Part shown: piece after piece, positions 30,272 to 39,339 of the stretch | Position numbering within the stretch: position 1 is the stretch's first letter | Layout of the letters: every line of letters begins with the position of its first letter | Assembly (NCBI GenBank): GCA_918797485.1 | Contig: CAKKNE010000006.1 | Location: 124,001 to 188,000 of the forward strand | Source of the DNA: Pelagomonas calceolata | Taxonomy: Eukaryota > Sar > Pelagophyceae > Pelagomonadales > Pelagomonadaceae | Reading direction: 5' to 3' | Length of the DNA stretch: 64,000 bases | Position numbers and translations under genes: made by a program | Notes under the pieces: model-generated | Database searches by the model: none | Told to the model about the DNA's origin: nothing | What the model saw: only the letters and a program-made list of their open reading frames with translations

Positions 30272-31561
30272 CTAGGAACAAATCTTACACACAACGTACA
30301 GCGCCGCCACAACCGCCGGCGCGCGCCACGGCGGCCAGCGCGACGGCTCGAACAGTAAAGCGCGTGGCAGGTCCACGAGCAGAAATGGCCAGTGCGACAG
30401 TAGGATCGCGTCCCGGCCCTGCGCGAGCCGCTGGAGCTGCCGCTGGTGCCAGCCGTAGTTCAGGCCCGGGACCCACACCCTCCGGCCGCCGAGCCACGAC
30501 GGCATCTCGCCGAATTTTGGAGGTTTGAGTATCACCGCTTTTTGATCATGGAGCCACTTCGAAGCACAGGCCGGGTCCACGCACGCGGCGCGCGCGACGC
30601 CGGCGACGTCGGCCACCTGCAACGCCTCCGACGCGGAAGCTCGATCGGAGACGCCGCCGGCGAGCATCAAGGCCGCCTTCAGCGACGTCGAGCGCCGCAG
30701 CTCGGAGACGTGCGGCGCGAACTTGAGACCGGGGCCCGTGCCGGGGAAATCGGCCGATGCCCCCAGACAAGCCACACCAGCCTCATAGGTACCTCCCGAC
30801 ACTTCCGCGAGGTCCAGACGCACCAAGGGGTCGTCGTCCAGGATTTCGAGGACCGTGCGCAGGCGCGCCGCGTCGTCATGAGCGCCGTCGAAGTCCGAGG
30901 CGTTGACCTTGACGCTCAGTATCTGGTTGGGACCGATCGCTTGTCGGCAGGCTCGACACACGTCCACCAACACTCTCGTGCGGCTCCCATACGCATCGTC
31001 TCGGTCGTTCGACGCCCCTAGAAACTGCGATAACAAGTACCCGTGCGCCGCGTGGACCTGGACGCCGTCGAAGCCGCTTCGCACGGCGATGCGCGCGGCC
31101 CGCCCGAAGGCCTTGATCAGGTCGTCGACCTCTTGCGTCGTCATCGTCACAGGCGTCCGGTGCAATTGGGGCCCGACGCCCCCGAGCCGAAAACTCCGGG
31201 CAGAGCAGGACCGGGGCCGGCGCCAGCTCGCGGCGATGGGCGACTGGCGCCCCGGGTGCGACAGCTGCACGAGTACGAGGGCGCCGCCGCTCTTGGCCGC
31301 GCGCGCCCAGTGCGAGACTTGTTTCGTATCTGTCGCTCCATCGAAGACGACGTTCCGCGGCGCCTCCAGGGCCCGCCGGTCGACCATGACGTTGCCCGTG
31401 ATGACTAAACCCCAGCCGCCCGCTGCCCACCGGCCGTAGAGCGCCGTGAGTAATGGCGTCGCGTCGTTGGTGCGCGCGTCGCCGAGGTGCTCCGACGTCG
31501 CGACCTTGCACAATCTATTGTTGAGCGTTCTACCGCAGCGCAGCGCGAGCGGTTGGTCCAT
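30272..31561 (-). CDS. NADH:flavin oxidoreductase, Old Yellow Enzyme family
   Basis: 429 aa from M-D-Q-P-L-A-L-R-C-G. FMN-binding TIM barrel: start L-N-N-R-L-C-K-V-A-T-S-E, G-L-V-I-T-G-N-V-M-V-D, L-V-Q-L-S-H-P-G-R-Q, F-D-G-V-Q-V-H-A-A-H-G-Y-L-L-S-Q-F (substrate-binding H-x-x-H pair), N-D-R-x-D-x-Y-G-S-R, and A-L-M-L-A-G-G-V-S-D near the phosphate site. These enzymes reduce activated C=C bonds with NAD(P)H. No 4Fe-4S or second flavin domain is present, so it belongs to the short class. A hydrophobic C-terminal segment (A-P-A-V-V-A-A-L-Y-V-V-C-K-I-C-S) may act as a tail anchor, which is unusual for the family. Confidence 0.9.
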   Translation of the reverse strand: MDQPLALRCGRTLNNRLCKVATSEHLGDARTNDATPLLTALYGRWAAGGWGLVITGNVMVDRRALEAPRNVVFDGATDTKQVSHWARAAKSGGALVLVQLSHPGRQSPIAASWRRPRSCSARSFRLGGVGPQLHRTPVTMTTQEVDDLIKAFGRAARIAVRSGFDGVQVHAAHGYLLSQFLGASNDRDDAYGSRTRVLVDVCRACRQAIGPNQILSVKVNASDFDGAHDDAARLRTVLEILDDDPLVRLDLAEVSGGTYEAGVACLGASADFPGTGPGLKFAPHVSELRRSTSLKAALMLAGGVSDRASASEALQVADVAGVARAACVDPACASKWLHDQKAVILKPPKFGEMPSWLGGRRVWVPGLNYGWHQRQLQRLAQGRDAILLSHWPFLLVDLPRALLFEPSRWPPWRAPAVVAALYVVCKICS

Positions 31562-31898
31562 TATTCGCACCGCTGCGGCGCGTCGACGGCGTTTTCAGTG
31601 CGGAGAGCAATCAAGCTCTCCGGTGGTTTTGAGCACGCCACGGGCAGCTGCAGCCTCAGCGGTCACCGATTGTGTCCTGGAACAATGTCTAAGCGCTCCG
31701 GCGCGGTAACTGTGACGCGTTTGGCATTCGCCGCGCGATCTATATGAGCACGGGTTTTCATCCGTCGCGTTTTGAGGGCCCAGAGCCTCAGCATCCTGCT
31801 CTCCTGGGTCGATGCCTCACATTCGTCGTTCATTTATGGCCACAATGCCCTCTACAACGTCTGGCTGACGTGCGAGGCAGCTGTGCCGAGATCCAGCC
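31562..31898. promoter_or_regulatory. Divergent promoter interval
   Basis: About 340 bp between the OYE-family start and the endonuclease V-like start. Nothing else is recognised. Confidence 0.4.
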
Positions 31899-32714
31899 AT
31901 GGCAGTGCTAGCAGTGCTGCAGCCTCTACGCAAACGCCTCGTCGCCGGTGCAACAGTGGTCACGATTGCCGTCCTGCTGCGGCCAAAGCTCCAGCGCTGG
32001 TGGCGCCGGCGGCGCTGGGCCCGCGAACAAGACCGCCTCGCGACGCTGGTCTCGTTCGACGACGCGCCGGCCGTCGCCGCGCTCGTGAGCAGGCTCGACG
32101 CGTCTGAGCCGTGCGTCGTCGCCGGCGTCGCATTGGTCGAGGACCGGCGGAGGGCCGTCGCCGTGGCCATCGCCATTGAGTTGCCGTCGATGAAGCGCAT
32201 CGACGGCGCCGTCGTGCCGGTCGCGACGAGTCTACCTTACGAGCCCGGATATGTTGGGTTTCGCGCGGCACCGTTCCTGGCGCGAGCGCTCGGCGCGCTG
32301 AAGGTGGACGTCGCCGTCGCGTTGGTGCGCGGCCACGGCTTCCTCCACCCGCGCAAATTTGGGGTGGCGTGCCACGCGGGCCTCGTCGCCGGCGTGCCGA
32401 CCTGCGGCGTCGCGGACTCACTGCTCCGCGTCGACGGCGTCGACGAGGCGGCAATCGTCTCACGAGCCCGCGCGTCGCTGCAGCTCGGCGAAGCCCTACC
32501 CATCGTCGGCGCCTCGGGCATCGTGTGGGGCGCGGCGCTCCGGGCGACAGTTGAACCGAATTTCCGGCCGACGTACGTGTCGGCCGGGCCCGGCGTCTCG
32601 CTGGCGACGGCCGTCAAACTGGCCGTCGCGTGCCGACGGTACCGCGTGCCCGAGCCCGTGCGGCTCGCGGAGCTCGAGGGACGCGTGGCGTTGCGCGAGC
32701 GCGTCGTGGACTAA
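31899..32714 (+). CDS. Endonuclease V-fold protein lacking all catalytic residues
   Basis: 271 aa. A membrane-anchor-like segment (A-G-A-T-V-V-T-I-A-V-L-L) and a basic cluster precede an endonuclease V fold. Fold markers are kept: V-V-A-G-V (75-77), Y-E-P-G-Y-V-G-F-R (114-122), G-H-G-F-L-H-P-R-K-F-G-V-A-C-H (145-159) and G-V-A (170-172). EndoV cuts near deoxyinosine or inosine using four residues (Asp43, Glu89, Asp110 and His214 in the Thermotoga enzyme). At the matching positions this protein has Ala78 (in G-V-A instead of G-V-D), Ala123 (F-R-A-A-P instead of F-R-E-x-P), Arg144 (V-R-G-H-G instead of V-D-G-x-G) and Pro231 (S-A-G-P-G instead of S-x-G-H-x). I infer a pseudoenzyme that may still bind nucleic acid, with a possible membrane location. 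Confidence 0.8.
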   Translation: MAVLAVLQPLRKRLVAGATVVTIAVLLRPKLQRWWRRRRWAREQDRLATLVSFDDAPAVAALVSRLDASEPCVVAGVALVEDRRRAVAVAIAIELPSMKRIDGAVVPVATSLPYEPGYVGFRAAPFLARALGALKVDVAVALVRGHGFLHPRKFGVACHAGLVAGVPTCGVADSLLRVDGVDEAAIVSRARASLQLGEALPIVGASGIVWGAALRATVEPNFRPTYVSAGPGVSLATAVKLAVACRRYRVPEPVRLAELEGRVALRERVVD

Positions 32715-32741
32715 TTGTTTTGTTGTGAAGAGTGCTGTTCA

Positions 32742-32910
32742 AGCAGGCTCAGGGTCAGGCTAGTTACGGCGCAGGGTTCCCCGTACGCCTCCCGCTCCCC
32801 CCGGGCCCACCCGTCCGGCTGGACTAGGACGCAAGGGCTGAGTCACAGGGACTCGCACGCCCCCCCTCTTTTCGGGACGCCCCCCATCAGGATGTGGTAT
32901 TGGCCGCGTC
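32742..32910 (+). repeat. Dispersed repeat, copy 2
   Basis: Inverted relative to the copy at 1178-1345 and about 90% identical by eye; it keeps the same ~55-residue open frame. It begins just after the endonuclease V-like stop, so it may be part of that 3' untranslated region. Confidence 0.75.
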
Positions 32911-32922
32911 CTCTTTTACGGA

Positions 32923-32948
32923 ACTAGTGTGTCTACAAGCCCGCTAGG
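32923..32948 (-). repeat. 24-bp CTAG near-palindrome, copy 7
   Basis: ACTAGTGTGT CTACAAGCCC GCTAGG, a diverged copy about 210 bp downstream of the endonuclease V-like stop. Confidence 0.7.
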
Positions 32949-33198
32949 TCTCCTTCACTAAAGCTGCCTGAAGTCGGAGCGCGCTCGCCGCAGGCGTTGC
33001 CTTGCCTCGCGGTGCAGTGTGTGTACATCTAACATCTCGCGAACACGGCGCAAGCCAACGGAGAGACGCGAGCATTGCCGCTGCAGAAGACAGTAGAGAG
33101 CGGCTGACTCGCTGTGGCAAGCGGTTACCGACGTCCGGGACCACCGCGGTGCAGCGATAGGCGGCCGAGGACCAGGAGAGCGGCCGCGAGGTCGGCGG

Positions 33199-35865
33199 AT
33201 GCGCCTACTCGCCATGCTCCTGGCCGCGCGGGCGGCGCGGGCGCTGCGCCCGGCGCTGCGGCCGCCCCGCGCGCCTCCACAAGCGTGGCGGCGCTTCGCC
33301 GCGACGCAGGAGCCGCCGCCCAAGGAGACGGAGATCATTCCGATTGAATTGGAGGACGAGATGGCCGACAGTTTCATGAAGTATGCCCTGTCGACAATTC
33401 TAGGACGAGCTTTGCCAGACGCCCGCGACGGTTTGAAGCCCGTGCACCGGCGCATCTTGTTTGCGATGCGCGAGTTGAAGTTAGAACCATCATCACAATA
33501 CCGAAAATGTGCGAGAGTCGTAGGTGAGGTATTAGGAAAGTTCCACCCGCACGGAGACTCATCAGTGTACGAGGCGCTCGTGCGCATGGCCCAGGACTTT
33601 GTCATGTCCGAGCGTCTTGTGGATGGCCACGGCAACTTCGGAAGTGTGGACGGGGACCCGCCGGCGGCGATGCGCTACACGGAGTCGCGGTTGACGAAGT
33701 TCGCGGCGTCCGCGTTGCTGAATTCATCGGACCTAGGCCAGGGTCGCGCGGGCGCGTCGTTGAACGGGGGCATCGGCGTGCGCTTCTCCGAGAACTTCGA
33801 CGCGTCCGAATACGAGCCGGACGTCTTGCCGGCGAGATTACCGGTGTTGCTCGTGAACGGCGCGCAAGGTATTGCGGTTGGGATGGCGACGAACATCCCG
33901 CCCCACAACCTGGGCGAGGTCTGCGACGCGGCGCTGGGTCTAGCGAAGGCGGCGAAGAACAATGAGGTCTTCGACGACGATGCACTGTTAAGAGCTCTGC
34001 CGGCGCCCGACTTCCCGACGGGCGGATTGATCATGGGCACGACGGGCGTGGCCCGGGCCTACGCTACGGGGTCTGGTTCCGTCTTGGTGCGAGCTAGGAC
34101 GTCCATCGAGAAATTGCGGTCTGGGCGGACGGCGATCGTGGCCACGGAGCTGCCTTATTTAGTCAGCAAGGCGGATCTCCTCGAGAAGACGGCCGAGGCC
34201 GTGAACAACAAGAAGCTGCAAGGTATTCGTGATTTGCGAGATGAAAGCGGTCGAGCTGGGATGCGTGTGGTGTTCGAACTGAAACGTGACGCGCATCCGG
34301 AGACGGTGCTGGCGAATTTGTTCAAGTCGACGCGGTTGCAGGCGTCGTTCCCCGCGAATTTGGTGGCCGTGGATTGTATAAGAGACGAGAACGGCGTGGA
34401 AGACCCCGACAGAAAAGCACCGGTCCGATTAACTTTACGAAGTGCATTGGAGCGGTGGATGCGGTTCCGGTTCGATTGTGTGCGGAGGCGGGCGTCGTAT
34501 GAAGAGGCTCGAGCGGCGGCGCGACTCCATATCGTGGAAGGCTTGGTGTTGGCGCAGGCGGCCGCGGACGAAGTTGTGGCCGCGGTGCGGAAGTCGGCGT
34601 CGCCCGAGGACGCGAGGAATCTATTGATGAATGGTGGCGTGCCGGGCCTGAAGGCCCTGTCCGAGACGCAAGCCAGGGCCGTCCTGGCGCTTACACTATC
34701 TCGGTTGACGTCTCTGGCAGCCAATGAGCTCAAAGACGAGGAAGCGGATTTAACGCAGGAGCTCGCCCGTCTAAGGAACGAGCTGGAGAACGACTCCGCG
34801 GTCTACGACCGCATCTGCGGCGAGTTGGAGGACTGCAAGAAGCGGTTCGGCGGGCCGCGGCGGTCGGAGATCGTCGAGGAGGACAGCGGTGAGGTGACGG
34901 AGGAGGACACGACGCCGAACGAGCGGAGCGCCATCCTAGCGCTGGCCGGCAATTATCTCAAAAGGACGTCCCTCAAGGAGTTCGCGGCGCAGGCTCGGGG
35001 CGGCGTCGGGCGGCGGGCGGCGCCGCTGGCGGTCGAGCACCTCGCGACGTGCCGCGATCATGATACTTTGCTATGTATCACGGACGCGGGCGTGGCGTAC
35101 GGCGTCCGAGCCTTCAAAGTGCCGCAGGCTAGTCGTGCGGCGCGCGGGTCTCCCTTATCTCGTGTCTTGCCGGTCGACGCCGACAGAAGTATCGCGGGGC
35201 TGTTGCCCGTGTCGCAGCAGCAACTCGAAGGCGATCAAGATTACGTGGTCCTCGTGACGAAACAAGGGCTAGTCAAGAGGACGCCGCTCTCGGCCTACAG
35301 AGACATGACGTCGCGCGGCAAGATCGCGATTCGCCTGAACGAGGGCGACGCCGTGGGCTGGGCGGCGCTGTGCACGTTGGGCGACTCGCTGGTCGTCGCG
35401 ACGGCCAAGGGCATGCTGCTCAAGTACGACGTCGACGCCGTGCGCGAGACGGCGCGGGCGACGATGGGCGTCAAGGCCCTCAAATTGAGGGACGACGACG
35501 AGCTCGCGACGGCGCGGGTGGTCGCTCCGGACAAGGACCACGTCCTCGTGCTGACCGCGGCGGGCTACGGAAAGCGCGTCGACGTCGAGGCGGTGCGCGC
35601 GCGCAGCCGGGCGACGATGGGCGTCCAGGCGATCAAGTTCAAGAAGGAGGGCGACGTGTTGGTGGACGTGAGAGGGGTAGCCGACGACGACGAGGTCCTG
35701 GTCGTGACGAGCGGGGGGACCATCGCTCGCGTGGCCGCGAACACGATCGCTGCGCAGTCGCGGACGGCGAAAGGGGTATCCGTGCAGAAGAGCACGGCGA
35801 AGGACCCGTGCGTCGGCATCTCGCTCGTGCCCGGGGACCTGGCGGGCGTCGTGGCGGACGAGTGA
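33199..35865 (+). CDS. gyrA: DNA gyrase subunit A, organellar
   Basis: 888 aa, one exon. A leader of about 40 residues ([18 protein letters not shown]) has no acidic residues and suits mitochondrial or plastid import. The bacterial-type body follows: [14 protein letters not shown], the quinolone-region [10 protein letters not shown], and the catalytic Tyr160 in A-A-M-R-Y-T-E. The C-terminal half has the beta-pinwheel blades ([33 protein letters not shown]). Ser121 keeps the sensitive-type residue of GyrA position 83, and Glu replaces Asp at position 87. It supplies the DNA-cleaving half of gyrase for organelle genomes; no gyrB lies in the window. The Met at codon 6 is an alternative start. 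Confidence 0.95.
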   Translation: MRLLAMLLAARAARALRPALRPPRAPPQAWRRFAATQEPPPKETEIIPIELEDEMADSFMKYALSTILGRALPDARDGLKPVHRRILFAMRELKLEPSSQYRKCARVVGEVLGKFHPHGDSSVYEALVRMAQDFVMSERLVDGHGNFGSVDGDPPAAMRYTESRLTKFAASALLNSSDLGQGRAGASLNGGIGVRFSENFDASEYEPDVLPARLPVLLVNGAQGIAVGMATNIPPHNLGEVCDAALGLAKAAKNNEVFDDDALLRALPAPDFPTGGLIMGTTGVARAYATGSGSVLVRARTSIEKLRSGRTAIVATELPYLVSKADLLEKTAEAVNNKKLQGIRDLRDESGRAGMRVVFELKRDAHPETVLANLFKSTRLQASFPANLVAVDCIRDENGVEDPDRKAPVRLTLRSALERWMRFRFDCVRRRASYEEARAAARLHIVEGLVLAQAAADEVVAAVRKSASPEDARNLLMNGGVPGLKALSETQARAVLALTLSRLTSLAANELKDEEADLTQELARLRNELENDSAVYDRICGELEDCKKRFGGPRRSEIVEEDSGEVTEEDTTPNERSAILALAGNYLKRTSLKEFAAQARGGVGRRAAPLAVEHLATCRDHDTLLCITDAGVAYGVRAFKVPQASRAARGSPLSRVLPVDADRSIAGLLPVSQQQLEGDQDYVVLVTKQGLVKRTPLSAYRDMTSRGKIAIRLNEGDAVGWAALCTLGDSLVVATAKGMLLKYDVDAVRETARATMGVKALKLRDDDELATARVVAPDKDHVLVLTAAGYGKRVDVEAVRARSRATMGVQAIKFKKEGDVLVDVRGVADDDEVLVVTSGGTIARVAANTIAAQSRTAKGVSVQKSTAKDPCVGISLVPGDLAGVVADE

Positions 35866-36065
35866 GTAAGTGCTCTATTTAGGTCACTGTACGGGTTTTG
35901 CGCGATTCTCTAGTTTCACCAAAAACCAGCGCGTTAACAGTATCGTGCGTTACAGGGGGCCAAGGTTACGAGAACTTCACTGTACGTACGCTCTCAGAGA
36001 TGTAACCGCGCCCGACCGTCTGAAACCCCTGAAGAGGTGGATACGCGGGCCCGGTCTTCGCCGGA

Positions 36066-36284
36066 GTGTGCGTCAGCGTGGGCCTCGTCACGCTCGTGTT
36101 TGCGCTCTATCTATTCCTCTCCGAAATGAAGACCTACGCGACAAGGACCCGCGTGGGAAGGCAGCTCTCGAGCTCGGTCGACGCCGCGGCCAACTACGCG
36201 AAGAAGAGAATTCGCCGCGTCGGGTCATCTGAGATCGGCGCTGAGGAGGAGGCCAAGGACGACGCGGCGGCGGCCGCGCTTTAG
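36066..36284 (+). CDS. Small single-TM frame, possible ERGIC-like fragment
   Basis: 72 codons open from a GTG after an in-frame stop at 36030, so the real start may lie in an unseen exon. The reading V-C-V-S-V-G-L-V-T-L-V-F-A-L-Y-L-F-L-S-E then M-K-T-Y-A-T resembles the first transmembrane segment of ERGIC/Erv41-46 cargo receptors (hydrophobic helix ending L-F-L-S-E-x-x-x-Y). The rest is a short charged tail (A-A-N-Y-A-K-K-R-I-R-R, then acidic and Ala-rich) instead of the luminal domain. It is a fragment, a partial gene or a small unrelated membrane protein. Confidence 0.35.
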   Translation: MCVSVGLVTLVFALYLFLSEMKTYATRTRVGRQLSSSVDAAANYAKKRIRRVGSSEIGAEEEAKDDAAAAAL

Positions 36285-36386
36285 ATGTTTTGGGCCCTAC
36301 TCTGGGTCCGCCCTCCCCGCCCCGATCCCACTAGGCCCTGGAGGGGCGTGTACATAACATCCTATCTTACGGAAATAACCCTATCT

Positions 36387-36410
36387 CGTGCTAGTGTGTC
36401 GACACACTGG
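36387..36410 (-). repeat. 24-bp CTAG near-palindrome, copy 8 (diverged)
   Basis: CGTGCTAGTGTGTCGACACA CTGG. The stop codon of the NAD fusion gene lies inside it, so this copy supplies the gene's last codons. Confidence 0.5.
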
Positions 36411-39039
36411 AGCCGTCTCGCGCCGACGCGGTACCGGCGCGCCAGGGGCCATGCTCCTCGCACCACGCGAGCACCGCCGGGTGCAGGAGGGCGGCGGCGC
36501 GCGCGCGGTCGCCGCGGGCGAGCGCCTCGCGTGCGGCGGACGAGGAGATGTCGGGCAGCTCGGGCCCCATCACGAGATGGCCCGCGTCCAGGTCTACGCC
36601 CGCCCGCCGCGCGCCCGCGAGCGCCTTTTCCGTGAATCCCGGCCGCCCCAACACGATCATCCGGTACTGCGGCCCGACATCCGCAAACTTGTTATAGCGC
36701 ACTACATCGTCCGCCCCGTTCATGAAAAAGTGGACGAAGTGGAGGTGCGGGTGCGTCTGCCGAAGCAGCCCGACCGTCTCGCCCTCGCGGCAGGACTCCC
36801 ACGATAGCCACGGCAGCTCCTCCGCCGCCATCTTCACCAGCGCCAGCCGCTTTTCCGCACTCAGCGACGCCTCGCCCTTTTTCGCAAGCTTCCGGTCGAC
36901 GTACGACGATCCGTTGAGCGAGATCAGCCCGAGAACGGCACCAAACGGCTCGAGGTTCGCCGGGCGGGCCACCCCGGCCTCCACGCCCAGTAATATCCTC
37001 CGCGCCTCGATAAAGGCTCGTGTGTGCCCGCGCGTCACGGGGCAGAGCGAGCCGAGCAACGTCACCACGCCCACGCGCGTGCCCGGCTCTACGTCGGCGA
37101 GCGCGTCGTGCAGTTTTTTTAGCGAGCCGTCGAACCACGCTGCCGCGGCGCTCGCTGGCCGCGCGGGCGGCGGCGGCGCGGGGGCGGGGGCGGGCGCCGG
37201 CAAACCCAGCGCCACGAGCACCTGTTGCAGAAGGAGCGTCGGCGGCTTGGTGCCGTCGAGTACGAGCTGTGGCATCGGTCCGCCCTCTCCGAAGCAGCTC
37301 TCCCAGTATTTGTAATGCCGAGGCCACAGGTTGCGGTCGAAGTACTCCTCCGTCACGCGAGTCGTTGCCATGCGCCGCTCGTAGCACGCCTCCCTACTAA
37401 GCTCGATCCAGACGAGGTGGTGGAGCAAGTCGACCACGCCACCCGGAGGCCGGCTTGCGAAGGCGCGGAATCCCTCGACGATGACAAAGTGCTTTGACTT
37501 GCTCGCCTCGACGACGACGTCTCGGAAGGCTTTGAAATCGATCGAGTCGGTGCTCTCCCAGCCGCCCTCCGCCTGGGCGGCCAGCCCTTTCGAGGCGAAG
37601 CGGTCCTGGCGGATCACGGCCGTCTTGGACGCTCCGAGCGCCTTCGCCAGCACCGAGGCCAACGTACTCTTGCCGCTGCGCGTGCAGCCGGAGATGCCAA
37701 TCACAAGTGTAGGTGCGTCCCGGGCGAAGACAAAGAAGCTGCCGTACCACTCTCGAAAGGTGGGCCCGTCAGCGCTCGGCGCGTCCAGAGCCTCTGCGAG
37801 GCATCGACGGACGTCGGCAGCGGAGAGCGCGCGAGCGCAGCGTGGCATCAACTCACTCATGAAGCCTCCGAGCCGATTGATCGCGATTTTTGTCCGCGGT
37901 GCAACGTACGCGATGGCGCCCGCTGCCAAGATGGCCTCGCCGAGGCCTACCGAGCCGGTGCTGCACGCCGAGGAGACAACAACTGCACCGCGCAGATCGA
38001 GGCGCTCTCGGATATCGCTCGCCCCCAAACGCACCCGACACCGCTTTTCGCCGTCCCACTGCATCGCAAAGCCCGCTGGATCGCCGTGCATGCCCACGTG
38101 GACAATGCGCGGGCGGTGCGTACGCAGGGCCTCGGCGATCTTGTCGACGGTCAGCGGCGAGGCGTCAATGTGCGACGAAGGGTGCAAATCCCACCAGCTG
38201 CTGTTGTCGAACATGAGGAATGGCGTGGAGCTCGCGAGAAGAAGGTCGTGCAGGGCGATGTACTCCGCCCACCCCGGTTTGAAGCTCTCGCCCATGGTGG
38301 TCGCCAGCTCGGGAGACCGGGAGCAGGCGAAGAGAAGCACCTCGCAGCGGGCTAGCTTCGGCTCCTTGCTTTCAATTGGCTCCCGCGGCGGCCGGAGCTC
38401 GGTTCCCCCGTCCGCCGCGTCGGCGACAGCGAGCGAGCCGCTCTCGGCCAGCTGAAGCTCGGCGCGCAGCTGCATCCAGATCTCGGCCAGCAGGTTCTCC
38501 CCGCGGGCCGTGACCGGGTCGAAGCCCCAGACCGCGTCCCGCTTGAGGCTGAGCAGCGGGTGCTGCCCCGTCGCCAGCAGTAGCTCGCGCAGGCCGCCCG
38601 GGTCGGCCGCTAGCTTCGCCCTAACCGCTGTCTCCATGACGCGGCGCTTCCGCCGGTCCCAGAGCGCTTTGTCCCACGGCTGGGGCTTCTGCGCGTGGTA
38701 GTAGGCCTCCGACCCGGCGTAGACCCGCCCGCCGATCGTGAGCGGCGGCTCGTCGTAGCGCCAGAACGAGTGGACGTTCTCGAACTCAGTGGCCCAGGCG
38801 TAGCTCCTCCCTAAATGCGCCACCGCGGCGTCCACGCCACCGGGGTCGTGGCCAAGCGCCCGGCCTACCAGCCGCTGCGGGGCCCAGCACGGCAGCGCCA
38901 GCCCGAGCGCCGCCAGCCCGGGGTGCGCGGCGACGACCGACGCCTGCGCTGCCGACAGCCAGACCACGGGCTCGTCCAGCTGCCCCAGGAGCGCGGCTGG
39001 CTTCTCCGCCTGCTCCGCTGCATTCTCATAAGACGACAT
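36391..39039 (-). CDS. NADAR–CHAT protease–NR kinase–NMNAT fusion protein
   Basis: 882 aa in one open frame from M-S-S-Y-E-N-A-A-E. Four domains: (1) NADAR/YbiA-like, ~82-196: T-I-G-G-R-V-Y-A-G-S-E-A-Y-Y-H-A-Q-K, L-L-L-A-T-G, A-V-W-G-F, G-E-N-L-L-A-E-I-W-M. (2) Caspase-like CHAT, ~230-425: I-V-H-V-G-M-H-G-D with His318 and V-V-V-S-S-A-C-S-T-G with Cys359 as the likely dyad. (3) Nicotinamide riboside kinase, ~444-600: Walker A G-I-S-G-C-T-R-S-G-K-S-T, R-Q-D-R-F, V-I-V-E-G-F, Y-F-D-R-N-L-W-P-R-H-Y-K-Y. (4) NMN adenylyltransferase, ~655-865: G-S-L-C-P-V-T-R-G-H and D-I-S-S-S-A-A-R. Domains 3 and 4 catalyse consecutive steps (NR to NMN to NAD+). NADAR proteins cleave N-glycosidic bonds, including ADP-ribose on guanine in DarT-type systems. 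A protease in the same chain suggests sensing or control of NAD+ stress. It is divergent from CSN5. Confidence 0.9.
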   Translation of the reverse strand: MSSYENAAEQAEKPAALLGQLDEPVVWLSAAQASVVAAHPGLAALGLALPCWAPQRLVGRALGHDPGGVDAAVAHLGRSYAWATEFENVHSFWRYDEPPLTIGGRVYAGSEAYYHAQKPQPWDKALWDRRKRRVMETAVRAKLAADPGGLRELLLATGQHPLLSLKRDAVWGFDPVTARGENLLAEIWMQLRAELQLAESGSLAVADAADGGTELRPPREPIESKEPKLARCEVLLFACSRSPELATTMGESFKPGWAEYIALHDLLLASSTPFLMFDNSSWWDLHPSSHIDASPLTVDKIAEALRTHRPRIVHVGMHGDPAGFAMQWDGEKRCRVRLGASDIRERLDLRGAVVVSSACSTGSVGLGEAILAAGAIAYVAPRTKIAINRLGGFMSELMPRCARALSAADVRRCLAEALDAPSADGPTFREWYGSFFVFARDAPTLVIGISGCTRSGKSTLASVLAKALGASKTAVIRQDRFASKGLAAQAEGGWESTDSIDFKAFRDVVVEASKSKHFVIVEGFRAFASRPPGGVVDLLHHLVWIELSREACYERRMATTRVTEEYFDRNLWPRHYKYWESCFGEGGPMPQLVLDGTKPPTLLLQQVLVALGLPAPAPAPAPPPPARPASAAAAWFDGSLKKLHDALADVEPGTRVGVVTLLGSLCPVTRGHTRAFIEARRILLGVEAGVARPANLEPFGAVLGLISLNGSSYVDRKLAKKGEASLSAEKRLALVKMAAEELPWLSWESCREGETVGLLRQTHPHLHFVHFFMNGADDVVRYNKFADVGPQYRMIVLGRPGFTEKALAGARRAGVDLDAGHLVMGPELPDISSSAAREALARGDRARAAALLHPAVLAWCEEHGPWRAGTASARDGSSVSTH

Positions 39040-39161
39040 CTGTCCCACTCTTCTTTCAGGGGGGCAGCTCGGCCCAGCCGAGGGGGGATTTAAACGCTGC
39101 CCCACTGTCCGAACGCTGCCCCACTGCCCCACTGTCCTGCCCCACGTCCGGAGAGGATCTG

Positions 39162-39185
39162 TGCTAGTATGTCTATGAACTAGAT
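39162..39185 (-). repeat. 24-bp CTAG near-palindrome, copy 9 (weak)
   Basis: TGCTAGTATGTCTATGAACT AGAT, between the NAD fusion and CSN5 starts; only the left half matches well. Confidence 0.4.
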
Positions 39186-39339
39186 AGAGTCGGGTCGAGG
39201 CGCGCGCCATCGCTTGCTGCGCTTGCTGAGCCAAATCAGTGCAACCGCTACGTCCCTACGCGTTACCAGCTCTAGTGTCCAGCGAAGCCACTGGAGCGAC
39301 GCCAGCGCGCGAGCACTAGGCAAAAAAAAACAAAAAACC

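Noticed and set aside
36066-36284. Full ERGIC cargo receptor gene
   Set aside because: Only one transmembrane segment and no luminal domain or second helix within reach; kept as a low-confidence small frame.
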